NCBI GenBank assembly: GCA_023362775.1
Contig: JALMGJ010000001.1
Coordinates: 67,149,501-67,213,500, forward strand
Source: Charina bottae
Taxonomy: Eukaryota > Chordata > Lepidosauria > Squamata > Charinaidae
DNA length: 64,000 bases
Direction of reading: 5' to 3'
The position numbers and the translations under genes are program-made. Below, piece by piece: positions 36,706 to 47,630 of this stretch. Below the pieces are notes generated by a model. That model made no database searches. It saw nothing but the letters and a program-made list of their open reading frames with translations, and was not told the DNA's origin. Every line of letters begins with the position of its first letter. The stretch's first letter is position 1.

Positions 36706-36985
36706 ATTTATTTATTTATTTATTAAATTGATATGACCACCCAACTCCCCCAATGGGGGACTCTGGGTGGTTTACAATAAAACCAAGGATAAAATATAAA
36801 TATAAAATTACAAATTTTTAACATAATATAAATAAATATAAAATCCAATCTGGTGAGTTGATCTTAAATACTATGGTATTAACCACCCCCAGGAGGAGCT
36901 ATTACTTTCCCCCTCCCATGCTAGGCAGCAGAACCAGGTTTTCAGATCTTTCCTAAAGGTCGTACTCACCTCGTACCAGGTTGCT
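36706..36985 (-). mobile_element. CR1-L3/L2-type LINE 3' end
   Basis: (TTTA)n, then GACCACCCAACTCCCCCAAT and GACTCTGGGTGGTTTACAAT, then a UTR and a remnant matching the coding end (GCAGAACCAGGTTTTCAGAT against GCAGAGCCAGGTTTTTAATT at about 39820). Confidence 0.65.
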
Positions 36986-37151
36986 CTGAGCAATGGTTTG
37001 GCTTCTACTGTACTCATAGTGGCCTCCTTGTTTCTTTCTTTTTAATCAGGAGAAGATGAAATGAAGTTTGCAGCAGGGACACTGTGCTCTACTATTGGCC
37101 GTCTGATTGGCTCAGTAGGGGACCACTTCAGTATATTTTACACATATAGAG

Positions 37152-37203
37152 CCATCCATCCATCCATCCATCCATCCATCCATCCATCCATCCATCCATC
37201 CAT
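37152..37203 (+). repeat. (CCAT)n microsatellite
   Basis: About 13 uninterrupted CCAT units. Confidence 0.95.
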
Positions 37204-39257
37204 ATTATTCGGTTTCCTTGAGACTGAATAATTGGTTTTCTGCAGATTTTCCTAAGCAAATAAAAGGCACAGGCAGATTTTCAGCCCAGAGGAGCTTTAA
37301 CAACTGCTCACTTCCTGCACACTGTGTAAAAGCTATTGTAAAATGATTGGGTGTTTGGGTTTCAAAATGTTGAGATCTTTCTCATAATTTCAAAATGACA
37401 GAAAAATCACAAGTATTTCTTATAGACAGAGAAAGAAAAAAGCATGTGGTGCCTATATGACATACAATGTTGATTTGAAAGGAAAAAAAATTTCCCCAAA
37501 CAATTTAACTTACCTTTAAAATGTCAAGGTCATTTCCAATTTGCTGAGAATTGAGTATTTTTTCTGCCTTTCTTCCTTTGTGCCAGGACTTCTTAAATTC
37601 ATGGATATCTTCCTTTTAGTTAAACAAAGGAAGGCATTATCTCCCACTCCTTGTATTCCCAGCAGGAAGTGCTTTAGAAAAGCTTTCTTCTAACAAATGT
37701 GCACCTATGCAGTTAGATCCGTTTCATAGTGTATTGCAGATTATTAGCTATTTGGATGGTACAGATTTCAAATTAATGAAATAATAGGGTCATAGATCAT
37801 TAAAATAACATATAGGAACCACCAGAGCCATCAGCAAATCTAGGGAATCTACTGATATATATTTCATTTTCATATGCCCCCTCTCTTACGGCCAAATTAG
37901 AAATTTGGAATTCATGACCTTGCAATAAACAAAACAAAACAAAACAAAACAATCCAAAACTATTTGTAATTAAAATCATTTTAGACAAGTACTGCACACC
38001 AAAAATATGCAAAGCCATGGTGACTCTAAAAGATCTTCCTTCAAAAAGGGAATATCTTTGCAGCAGAAACAAGTCAACATTTTCACTTAATGGCACATAC
38101 AATTCTTCTCTCATGGTTTTTCCATTTCCTCCTAGGTCTCCACAAAGACAGTTTGAAAGGATGAAATCTGATTATAAATACATCTAAAAGAACTAAAAGA
38201 AAATCACATACAATTTGTATCTTTGGCTTTACTGAAATATGACAAAGTAACAAATCCAGCAATTATTATGTGCAGACTAAAGAGCGAAAACTTTTTTTTT
38301 GCATTGTCAAAATGATCAATGCATTGTTCTCCTGCTATGTCAGCTGGCTTTTATTCAATATATTCCACTCTTGAATCAACATGTTACATTTCCTGAAAAC
38401 AGCAGCTAGCAAAGAGGATGACTGTTAGCAGAGTGACAGTTTCTAATACGTTCTCCTGGCTGACAGAACTTTAATTTTTACAGTCAGATCCCAGTTCACT
38501 TACATTCATTTCTGATGGCTACCCATATTTGCACACAAATATGAAACAAACAGAAGCTTTCAAGATGAATATTTAATTAAACCTTTTTACCTGTTACCTG
38601 TGGCACATCGTTAAGGTTGTGAGATAACTGTATTAAACTGTTAGGTTACTTGGAAAAAGAACCACCAACCACCAATAAAACACATCTTGGTAGAGTGTTC
38701 TCTCTCTCCCTCTCTTTTTTTCCTGTGTTAATAAAAAGATAGATGATGCGCTAATTCCAGATCACACACAATTTATATTCTTACCAGATACATACAGTAT
38801 ACCAGCTACATGTAATTTATATTTCTACTGGAATTTATATTAGACATGTGCATTTAATTCTGAATATGGTTACAGATTTAACTGCATGCCTGATTTTAAG
38901 GAACTCTGCATTTCAACACAGAATATTAGGTTAAATTGGATGTGACATCTATCATGACATTTACCTTTGCATGATACAGTTAGCTGGCATTGTGGCAGGG
39001 AGGGGGACAAGTTGAAGTAGGACTATGGTACAAAATTGTAACTCAATATTGTCATTGGGCATGGCATTTGTTGTAATTTAACAAAGCAGCTGGCTAACAT
39101 GAATGGGAACAGAATGCTGGTTTGGTTACCATCCCACCCCACCCCACCCCATCTCCCAGGGGCACTTTTCTAGATGTGAGTAAGATGAGTGACTACTCGC
39201 TGTGGCACTTTTGAATGGGAGTTTGAGCCAGCCAGGGCCCCATTCATATCATTAGCA
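37204..39257. other. Single-copy DNA, no gene seen
   Basis: Longest repeat-poor stretch of the window. No exon-like frame is recognised. A conserved noncoding element cannot be excluded without alignment. Confidence 0.5.
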
Positions 39258-39350
39258 TTTATTTATTTTTATTTATTTTATTTATTTGTCACTTTTATAT
39301 CCCGCCCATCTCCCCCACAAGGAGGGACCCTGGGCGGTTACCCACCCTGT
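39258..39350 (-). mobile_element. 3' tip of a CR1-L3/L2-type LINE
   Basis: (TTTA)n, then CCCGCCCATCTCCCCCACAA and GGACCCTGGGCGGTTACCC, the reversed 3' signature. Confidence 0.65.
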
Positions 39351-39539
39351 TAAATTTTTCCAAAAGCAATGTCCAACCTGATGTTGATGTTGGGCAATGC
39401 ATTATGAGTACATTTCATATGACCAGCAGCTGTCACAGCTGGAGCTGAACGCAGAGGTCAGGAGGGATGAGTAGAATCCCACCTGAGTCTTTGAGCAATT
39501 CTTGGCAGCTGCATCACCATGATTATTATTATTATTATT

Positions 39540-42500
39540 ATTTTATTATTTATTGAATTTCTATAACCGCCCATCTCCCCCTCAAGGAGGGACTCTGGGC
39601 GGTTCACAACACAATATCAACAAAATATAATAAAAACTATGATAAAAATAGAATTACAATAAATTACAATAAAATACAATAAAATAAAATAAAATCCAAG
39701 AGGCAGATAGTTCTAAAGTGACGTTGACTATGATTAAAATTAGATATCTAAGGTGGCTTTAAGGAATCAGCCATCCCCAGGTTTGACTGCTTTCCTTTTT
39801 GCCCAAGGCGAGGTCGCAGAGCCAGGTTTTTAATTTTTTTCTAAAATCCAAGAGCGATGGGGCCTGTCTTATCCCTGGTGGAAGTATGTTCCATAGGGCA
39901 GGAGCCGCTGCAGAGAAGGCTCGTCTCCGGGACCCCGTTAGGTGGAATTCTTTCATAGACGGGGTCCGCAGCATGCCCTCTCTGCAAGATCGGGTGAGAC
40001 GGGAAGATGTCATGGGGATGAGGCGGTCCCTCAGATAACCTGGTCCCGTGCCATGTAGGGCTTTAAAGGTGATAACCAACACCTTGAATTGGACCCGGAA
40101 GCAAACTGGCACCCAATGCAGCTCACGGAGCAGAGGTGTTATGTGTGCAGATCTTGATGCACCTAAAACTGCCCATGCTGCCGCATTCTGCACCAGCTGT
40201 AGCTTCCGGATATTCTTCAAGGGTAGCCCCATGTAGAGTGCATTGCAGTAATCTATATGAGAGACAACCAGGGCTTGAGTGACCATTCGAAGGGCCTCTC
40301 GGTCAAGGAAAGGGCGTAATTGGCACACAACACGAAGTTCAGCAAAGGCCCTCCTGGCCACGACTGCCACCTGCTCTTCGAGCAGGAGTCGTGAGTCCAA
40401 GAGGACCCCCAAGTTACGCACCGGGTCTGCCTGGGGAAGTGCGACCCCATCCAGAACTAAAGATGACAAATTCCCAGAAACCGAGGGGCCATTAATCCAC
40501 AGCCACTCCGTCTTACCAGGGTTCAGCTGAAGCCTGTTTTTCCCCATCCAAACCCCTACAGCCCCCAGGCACTTGGACAGGGTGGTCACTGCATCACTTA
40601 CTTCACCCGGGATAGAGATGTATAATTGGGTATCATCAGCATATTGATGATACCTCAGCCCGTGGTGACGGATGATCTCGCCCAGCGGTTTCATGTAGAT
40701 GTTAAAAAGGAGCAGCGAGAGTACCGAGCCCTGCGGAACCCCACAAAGAAGGGCCTGTGGGCTGGCTCTCTCGCTCCCTATCAACACCGACTGGGATTGG
40801 CCCTGGAGGAAGGAGGTGAACCAGCGTAAAACCGCGCCACCCACCCCCAACTCCCTGAGCCGTCCCAGAAGGATACCATGGTCGACAGTATCGAATGCCG
40901 CTGAGAGGTCAAGAAGAGCGAGAATGGATGCACTGCCTCCATCTCGCTCCCGCCAAAGGTCATCCATAAGCGCGACCAAAGCAGTTTCCGTCCCATGCCC
41001 TGGTCTGAAACCTGACTGAAAGGGGTCTAGATAATCCGTTTCCTCCAGAATCCTCTGGAGCTGCAACGCCACCACCTTCTCAACCACCTTCCCCAAAAAG
41101 GGGAGGTGGGAGACTGGATGAAAATTATCCAGTATAGAAGGGTCCAGCGATGGCTTCTTGAGGAGGGGGAGCACCAGCGCTTCCTTGAAAGCTGCTGGGA
41201 ACACCCCCTCACTCAAGGATGTATTTACCATTGCTTGGACCCAACCACAAGTCACCCCCCGGGCTGCTTTCACCAGCCAGGAGGGACAAGGATCTAGTTG
41301 ACAGGTGGTGGCATTTACAGACCGGAGGACTCTGTCCACTTCCTCAGGACCAACAGGATCAAACTTTTCCCAGATAACAAGGTGAGTACGTTCCCTGGGT
41401 GTCTCTCCAGATTCTGCCTCATGCTCAGAGTCCAACTTGGAGCGAATCCGAGCGATTTTATCCTGCAGATGCCTCGAAAATTCCTTGGCCCGACCCTGCA
41501 GATGGACTTCTGACTGCCCTTTCCCCAAAAGGGATTGGGTAATTTTAAACAGGGTCGCTGGGCGGCATTCCGCGGATGCAATAAGAGCGGAGAAATATTG
41601 ATGTTTCGCCGCTCTTACCGCCACAAGGTAGGCCTTAACAGCGGCTCTAGCCTGTGTTCGGTTGGATTCAGTCTTTGTCTTCCTCCAGTGGCGCTCTAGG
41701 CATCTCTTGATCCTTTTCAGAACCCTTAACTCACCCGTGAACCACGGGGAGCATTGGGTTCTCTGGGATAGGAGAGGCCACACAGGTGCGATCTTGTCCA
41801 AGGCCCCGGCTACCTCCCTATTCCAGGTAGCAGCCAGGGCCTCCGCTGGACCGTTCAGCAAATCCTCGGGTATAACCCCCAGCTCCCTCTGAAACCCTTC
41901 TGGGTCCATCAGTCGCCGGGGGCGGACCAATCTAATAGGTCCCGCCTCCCTGCGGAGGGGGGTGGCATATGAGAATCTCAAAGTCACCAGGGCGTGATCT
42001 GACCATGACAAAGGGGAAAGATGTAGTTCTTCCCTCAGATCACACTGCCATTGCTCTGACAAGAAAACTAAATCTGGTGTGAGGCCACTGTCTCAAGTCG
42101 GGCCCTGAATAATCTGGAACAGGCCCATGGTCGCCATGGAGACCATGAACTCCCGGGCCGCTTCAGAGGCCCATCCCAGGGACGGCAGATTGAAGTCCCC
42201 CAGAACCATAAGTCTGGGGAACTCCACTGCCAACCCCAAGATGGCCTCCAGCAGCTCGGGCAGGGAGGATGCTACACAGCAGGGAGGCTGGTACAGTAGC
42301 AACACTCCCAACTGTTCACGGGAACCCAACTTAAAGAACAGGGTCTCACATCCAGAAACTTGTGGAGCAAGGCCCCTGACGGCTACCAGGGATTCTCGGA
42401 TGACAACAGCCACCCCACCTCCCCGACCCCGGAGTCTCGGCTGGTTCCATGCTCGAAACCTGGGTGGGCACATCTCTGAAAGAGGAACACCCCCTTCACT

Positions 42501-42825
42501 GCCCAGCCAGGTTTCGGTAACGCACGCCAGGTCTGCCCCCTCTTCCGCGATTAAATCACTTATGAGGGGAGCCTTGTTGTTAACTGACCTGGCGTTGCAA
42601 AGCAGCAGCCGGAAGTCGGGGTTACCACAAGTATGCTGTCCAGGCTCTGGGTTTGAGCACAGAGGGCCAGAAGGCGTCACAGATAACAAACATCGGGGAC
42701 GCCTTCTTCTAAGATGACCTGCCCTCTGGCTCCCGCCATAACGTCCCCGGCCCGCCACAACCTCAATCACCTGCCCCGCCCTATTTCCCCCTGGTGCTGT
42801 CTGAAATGAGTCCAAAGTTTTTTTT
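39540..42825 (-). mobile_element. Long CR1-L3/L2-type LINE, nearly complete
   Basis: From right to left: endonuclease, reverse transcriptase and C-terminal domain, then a 3' UTR with GAACCGCCCAGAGTCCCTCC and a TTAT/ATT-rich tail at about 39525-39560. The 5' end is near 42825, so ORF1 and any 5' UTR are missing or very short. It is the reference copy here for the family that supplies most of the short LINE tails in the window. CR1-L3 against L2 was not resolved. Confidence 0.85.
39759..42815 (-). pseudogene. L2/L3-type LINE ORF2: endonuclease and reverse transcriptase, one in-frame TGA
   Basis: The N-terminal part (42815-42093) is an APE endonuclease with LLCNARSV, VTETWL and LGDFNLPSLG. It stops at a TGA at 42095-42093. 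The same frame reopens immediately and runs to 39759. In the 767-residue C-terminal part, LLDLSAAFDTVDH lies at about residues 383-395 and QYADDT at about 473-478, followed by PFLD-type thumb sequence and a conserved C-terminal block (SAAAPALWNILP). The RT catalytic aspartates are intact. Apart from the TGA no frame break was noticed. A second copy (49957-52713) has TGA at the same codon, so this may be an inherited feature of the subfamily. Confidence 0.8.
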
Positions 42826-42895
42826 TTTAGTGGGAGGTTATAGCCATTCCATAGCTCATAGCACGATGTGCCTTATGGAATCACAAGATGACAAG

Positions 42896-44174
42896 ATTCA
42901 CCAACATCCCCACCACTCATGCTCTATCCGCTGTCAGGAAGAGACTAGAAGAGGACATCACCCTTGAAAGGAGAAACCATCTCAACCCAAACCAGATCTG
43001 CCATCTTCTGGACCTGTGTCTTAACACCACTTATTTCTCATACAGAGGTGACTTTTACAGACAAAAACACGGCTGTGCCACGGGTTCTCCTGTGTCACCC
43101 ATTGTGGCCAATTTATACATGGAAGAAGTGGAGAAGAAAGCACTCAACACATTCCAGGGAACGGTGCCCACCCACTGGTTTAGGTATGTGGATGACACAT
43201 GGGTCAAAATCAAGGCCCAGGAAGTACAGGCCTTCACAGACCATATAAACACTATAGATGCCAACATTAGGTTCACCAGAGAAGACACCAAGGACAACAG
43301 ACTGGCATTCCTAGACTGTGAAGTCCTCATTGGGACCGGTGGCAAGCTAGAAATAGGGATCTACAGGAAACCCACACACACAGATCAATATCTGATGTTT
43401 GACTCCCACCATCCACTGCAGCACAAACTAGGAGTCATCAGGACATTGTCACACAGAGCAGAAACCATCCCCACCTCCATGGATTCCAAAAAGAATGAAA
43501 ATCAGCACCTGAGAACAGCTCTGAAGGCCTGTGGATATCCAAATTAGGCCTTCACCAAATCTAAATCTACCAGACCTAAAACAGCGACAGATAGGGCTGA
43601 GACTCAGAGTAAACGAAAGAACCTGGTCATTCCCTACATGGCTGGCGTGTCTGAAAAGATAAAACAGATATTTGGCAAACACCACATACCTGTATATTTC
43701 AAACCCACCAACACACTGAGACAGAGGCTTGTACACCCCAAAGATCAAACTCCAAAACACAAGAAAAGCAATGTAGTTTATGCAATCCAGTGCAGTGAGG
43801 AGTGCTCTGAACTCTACATTGGAGAAACCAAACATCCTTTGTACAGGAGGATGGCCCAACACAGGAGAAGTAACACCACAGGACCAGAGTCAGCAGTTTA
43901 TCTTCATCTGAAGGAAAAAGGACACTCATTTGAGGACATAAATGTTCACATTTTAGACAGAGAAGATAGGTGGTTTGAGAGAGGGGTCAAGGAATCCATT
44001 TATGCCAACTTGGAAAATCCTTCCTTGAATAGAGGTGGGGGCCTCAGGCACAATCTTTCCCCAATTTTCCTTCCTGCTTTGTCTTCTGTGCCTAGGAAGA
44101 TTAAGACCATTTCGCAAGCTCAACAACAGCATGGTGATCTTAACGATCCTCCTTTAGATGATAAAGGGACTTAG
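42896..44174 (+). pseudogene. Penelope-like RT plus GIY-YIG endonuclease, one in-frame TAG
   Basis: RT part to 43547: FTNIPT at the start, HGCATGSPVSPIVANLYM (RT motif 4/B) and RYVDD catalytic box. A TAG at 43545-43547, plausibly from TGG, interrupts it. The same frame continues to 44174. The C-terminal part carries a GIY-YIG nuclease: VVYAI, ELYIGET, then LYRRMAQHR, with ESIYANLENP downstream likely supplying the catalytic glutamate. Linked RT and GIY-YIG is diagnostic for Penelope-like elements. The RT N-terminus is absent because of 5' truncation, and the ATG at 42888 comes from flanking target DNA. Not able to make a full protein. Confidence 0.85.
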
Positions 44175-44266
44175 AAATAACATCTCAAAATAACCATGAC
44201 CTAGCCTCAGGTGCAAGGTCACACAGCCACCTAGAAACATATTTAAGGATTCCCTTACTAACTTTG

Positions 44267-44315
44267 CTCAGACTGAAGAAGCTCCTTGGATAAGGAGCGA
44301 AACGTTTCCACTGAG
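44267..44315 (+). ncRNA. Hammerhead-ribozyme-like motif in the Penelope 3' region
   Basis: The core order is present: CTGAAGA (44273-44279), a 7-bp stem GCTCCTT/AAGGAGC with GGAT loop (44281-44298), then GAAA (44299-44302). An outer stem can form between CTCAG (44267-44271) and CTGAG (44311-44315). A self-complementary AACGTT follows GAAA, giving only a very short third stem, as in the minimal hammerheads known from Penelope-like elements. Position 7 of the core is A rather than the usual U, which is a variable position. Activity is not shown. Confidence 0.6.
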
Positions 44316-44359
44316 AAAACAGAAATCCAGTTGACATGATTCAAGCTACAGACAATTCC

Positions 44360-47300
44360 CTCCAGCAAAGGAGATCATTACCTTGTCGTGGTGCTGGAGA
44401 TTGAGCACCTCAATGAAACCATGAGCTAAACCGTGAAGGGACACCCAAGACGGGAAGGTCGTGGCAGAGAGGTCAGACTAAATACGATCCCTGGGGAAGG
44501 TAATGGCAACCCACCCCAGTATTCTTGCCATGAAAACTAAATGGATCAGTACAACCAAAAATATGTCGGTATACCATCGGAAGATGGGACTCCCAGGTCG
44601 GAAGATGGTCAAAATGCTACTGGGGAGGAACAGAGGATACGTTCAACTAGCCCCAGATGTGATGACGCAGCTAGCTCAAAGCCGAAAGGACGGCTAGCGG
44701 CCGACGGTGCTGGTGCTGAACGACGAATCCAATGTTCTAAAGATCAACACACCATAGGAACCTGGAATGTAAGATCTATGAGCCAGGGCAAATTGGATGT
44801 GGTTATTGGTGAGATGTCAAGATTAAATATAGACAATTTGGGTGTCAGTGAACTGAAATGGACTGGTATGGGCCACTTCACATCAGATGACCACCAGATC
44901 TACTACTGTGGACAAGAGGACCACAGAAGAAATGGAGTAGCCTTCATAATTAATAATAAAGTGGCTAAAGCAGTGCTTGGATACAATCCAAAAAACGATA
45001 GAATGATCTCAATTCGAATTCAGGGTAAGCCATTTAACATCACAGTGATCCAAATATACGCCCCAACCACAGATGCTGAAGAAGCAGAAGTAGATCAGTT
45101 CTATGAGGATCTGCAGCACCTACTAGATAATACACCAAAAAGAGATGTTATTTTCATTACAGGAGACTGGAATGCTAAGGTGGGTAGTCAGACGACACCT
45201 GGAATTACAGGAAAGCATGGTCTGGGAGAACAAAATGAAGCAGGACATAGGCTGATAGAATTTTGCCAAGACAACTCACTGTGCATAACAAACACTCTCT
45301 TCCAACAACCTAAAAGACGACTTTATACATGGACTTCACCAGATGGTCGACATCGAAATCAGATTGACTACATCCTTTGCAGCCAAAGGTGGCGGACATC
45401 TATACAGTCGGTAAAAACAAGACCTGGAGCTGACTGTGGTTCAGATCACGAACTTTTTATTGCAAAATTTAGAATCAGACTGAAGAGAATAGGGAAGACC
45501 CACAGATCAGTTAGATATGAGCTCACTAATATTCCTAAGGAATATGCAGTGGAGGTGAAGAATAGATTTAAGGGACTAGATTTAGTAGATAGGGTCCCAG
45601 AAGAACTATGGACAGAAGTTCGCAACATTGTTCAGGAGGCGGCAACAAAAAATGTCCCAAAGAAAAAGAAAACCAAGAAGGCAAGATGGCTGTCTGCTGA
45701 AACACTGGAAGTAGCCCAAGAAAGAAGGAAAGCAAAAGGCAACAGTGATAGGGGGAGATATGCCCAATTAAATGCAAAATTCCAGAGGTTAGCCAGAAGA
45801 GATAAGGAATTATTTTTAAACAAGCAATGTGCGGAAGTGGAAGAAGACAATAGAATAGGAAGGACAAGAGACCTCTTCCAGAAAATTAGAAACATCGGAG
45901 GTAAATTCCAGGCAAAAATGGGTATGATCAAAAACAAAGATGGTAAGGACCTAACAGAAGCAGAAGAGATCAAGAAAAGGTGGCAAGAATATACGGAAGA
46001 TCTGTATAGGAAGGATAATAATACTGGAGATAGCTTTGACGGTGTGGTCAGTGAGTTAGAGCCAGACATCCTGAAGAGTGAGGTTGAATGGGCCTTAAGA
46101 AGCATTGCTAATAACAAGGCAGCAGGAGACGATGGTATCCCAGCTGAACTGTTTAAAATCTTGCAAGATGATGCTGTCAAGGTGATGCATGCCACATGCT
46201 AGCAAATTTGGAAAACACAAGAATGGCCATCAGATTGGGAAAAATCAACTTATATCCCCATACCAAAAAAGGGAAGCACTAAAGAATGTTCAAACTATCG
46301 AACAGTGGCACTTATTTTACATGCCAGTAAGGTAATGCTCAAGATCTTGCAGGGTAGACTCCAGCAATTCATGGAGCGAGAATTGCCAGATGTACAAGCT
46401 GGGTTTAGAAAAGGCAGAGGAACTAGAGACCAAATTGCCAATATCCGCTGGATAATGGAGAAAGCCAGGGAATTTCAGAAAAACATCTATTTCTGTTTTA
46501 TTGACTATTCTAAAGCCTTTGACTGTGTGGATCATAACAAATTGTGGCAAGTTCTTGGTGGTATGGGGATACCAAGTCATCTTGTCTGCCTCCTGAGGAA
46601 TCTGTATAACGACCAAGTAGCAACGGTAAGAACAGAGCACGGAACAACGGACTGGTTTAAGATTGGGAAAGGAGTACGGCAGGGTTGTATACTCTCACCC
46701 TACCTATTCAACCTGTACGCAGAACACATCATGCGACATGCTGGGCTTGAGGAATCCAAGGCTGGAGTTAAAATCGCTGGAAGAAACATTAACAATCTCA
46801 GATATGCAGATGATACCACTTTGATGGCTGAAAGCGAGGAGGAGTTGAGGAGACTTATGACGAAGGTGAAAGAAGAAAGTGCAAAAGCTGGGTTGCAGTT
46901 AAACCTCAAAAAAACCAAGATTATGGCAACGAGCTTGATTGATGACTGGCAAATAGAGGGAGAAAAAGTGGAGGCAGTGACAGACTTTGTATTTCTAGGC
47001 GCAAAGATTACTGCAGACGCTGACTGCAGCCAGGAAATCAGAAGACGTCTACTTCTTGGGAGGAGAGCAATGGCAAATCTTGATAAAATAGTTAAGAGCA
47101 GAGACATCACACTGACAACAAAGGTCCGCATAGTTAAAGCAATGGTATTCCCTGTAGTAACCTATGGCTGCGAGAGCTGGACCATAAGGAAGGCTGAGCG
47201 AAGGAAGATAGATGCTTTTGAACTGTGGTGTTGGAGGAAAATTCTGAGAGTGCCTTGGACTGCAAGAAGATCAAACCAGTCCATACTCCAGGAAATAAAG

Positions 47301-47579
47301 CCAGACTGCTCACTTGAGGGAATGATATTAAAGGCAAAACTGAAGTACTTTGGCCACATAATGAGAAGACAGGATACCCTGGAGAAGAAGCTGATGCTAG
47401 GGAAAGTGGAAGGCAAAAGGAAGAGGGGCCGACCAAGGGCAAGATGGATGGATGGTATTCTGGAGGTGACGGAGTCAACCATTGGGGAGCTGGGGATGGT
47501 GACGGCCAACAGAGGGCTCTGGCGTGGACTGGTCCATGAAGTCACGAAGAGTCGGAAACGACTGAACGAATAAACAACA
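44360..47579 (+). mobile_element. Full-length BovB (RTE-clade) LINE, copy 1
   Basis: 3,220 bp bounded by a perfect 12-bp target duplication ACAGACAATTCC (44348-44359 and 47580-47591). It has a short 5' region, one long ORF and almost no 3' UTR: the stop codon TAA at 47571-47573 lies 6 bases before the end, followed by ACAACAA. Inserted in the 3' part of a Penelope-like element. Family known in squamates and ruminants, with horizontal transfer proposed between them. Confidence 0.92.
44541..47573 (+). pseudogene. BovB ORF: APE endonuclease plus reverse transcriptase, one nonsense codon
   Basis: About 1,010 codons from ATG 44541. Endonuclease: GTWNVRSM near residue 73, GVAFI, YAPT at about 174, GDWNAKVG at about 208 and SDHELF near 301. 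RT: IPIPKKGS, NYRTVALI, FIDYSKAFDCVDH at about 653, KGVRQGCILSPYLFNLY and RYADDTTL at about 754. The C-terminal domain ends TKSRKRLNE. The only break is TAG at 46200-46202. BovB copy 2 has CAG at this codon, so a C-to-T change is likely. The rest of the frame is open and all RT aspartates are present, so this is a recently dead or possibly trans-mobilised copy. Mid-ORF open frames on the opposite strand are shadows. Confidence 0.9.
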
Positions 47580-47630
47580 ACAGACAATTCCACCTGGATG
47601 ACTGAGAACCTTCATAGACAAGATGACAAG

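Larger units (their letters stand above)
42896..47617 (+). mobile_element. Penelope-like element, 5'-truncated, split by BovB
   Basis: The element starts within the RT (FTNIP motif) and continues through a GIY-YIG endonuclease and a 3' region to about 47617. A BovB LINE (44360-47579) sits inside its 3' part. A 13-bp direct repeat, ACAAGATGACAAG, is found at 42883-42895 and 47618-47630, fitting a target duplication around the truncated element. The part after the BovB (47592-47617) continues the 3' region. Confidence 0.8.

Noticed and set aside
37046..37140. Possible exon after TTCTTTCTTTTTAATCAG
   Set aside because: Acceptor-like tract and a short open frame exist, but the frame runs into a CCAT microsatellite, no donor is convincing and no protein is recognised.
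45632..46195. 187-residue hydrophobic open frame antisense to BovB, present in both BovB copies (also 62318-62881)
   Set aside because: It is the antisense shadow of the conserved lysine-rich linker between endonuclease and RT; conservation of the sense protein explains it.
47134..47593. Antisense 114- and 143-residue frames in the BovB C-terminus, repeated at 60759-61352
   Set aside because: Shadow frames of the conserved sense coding region.
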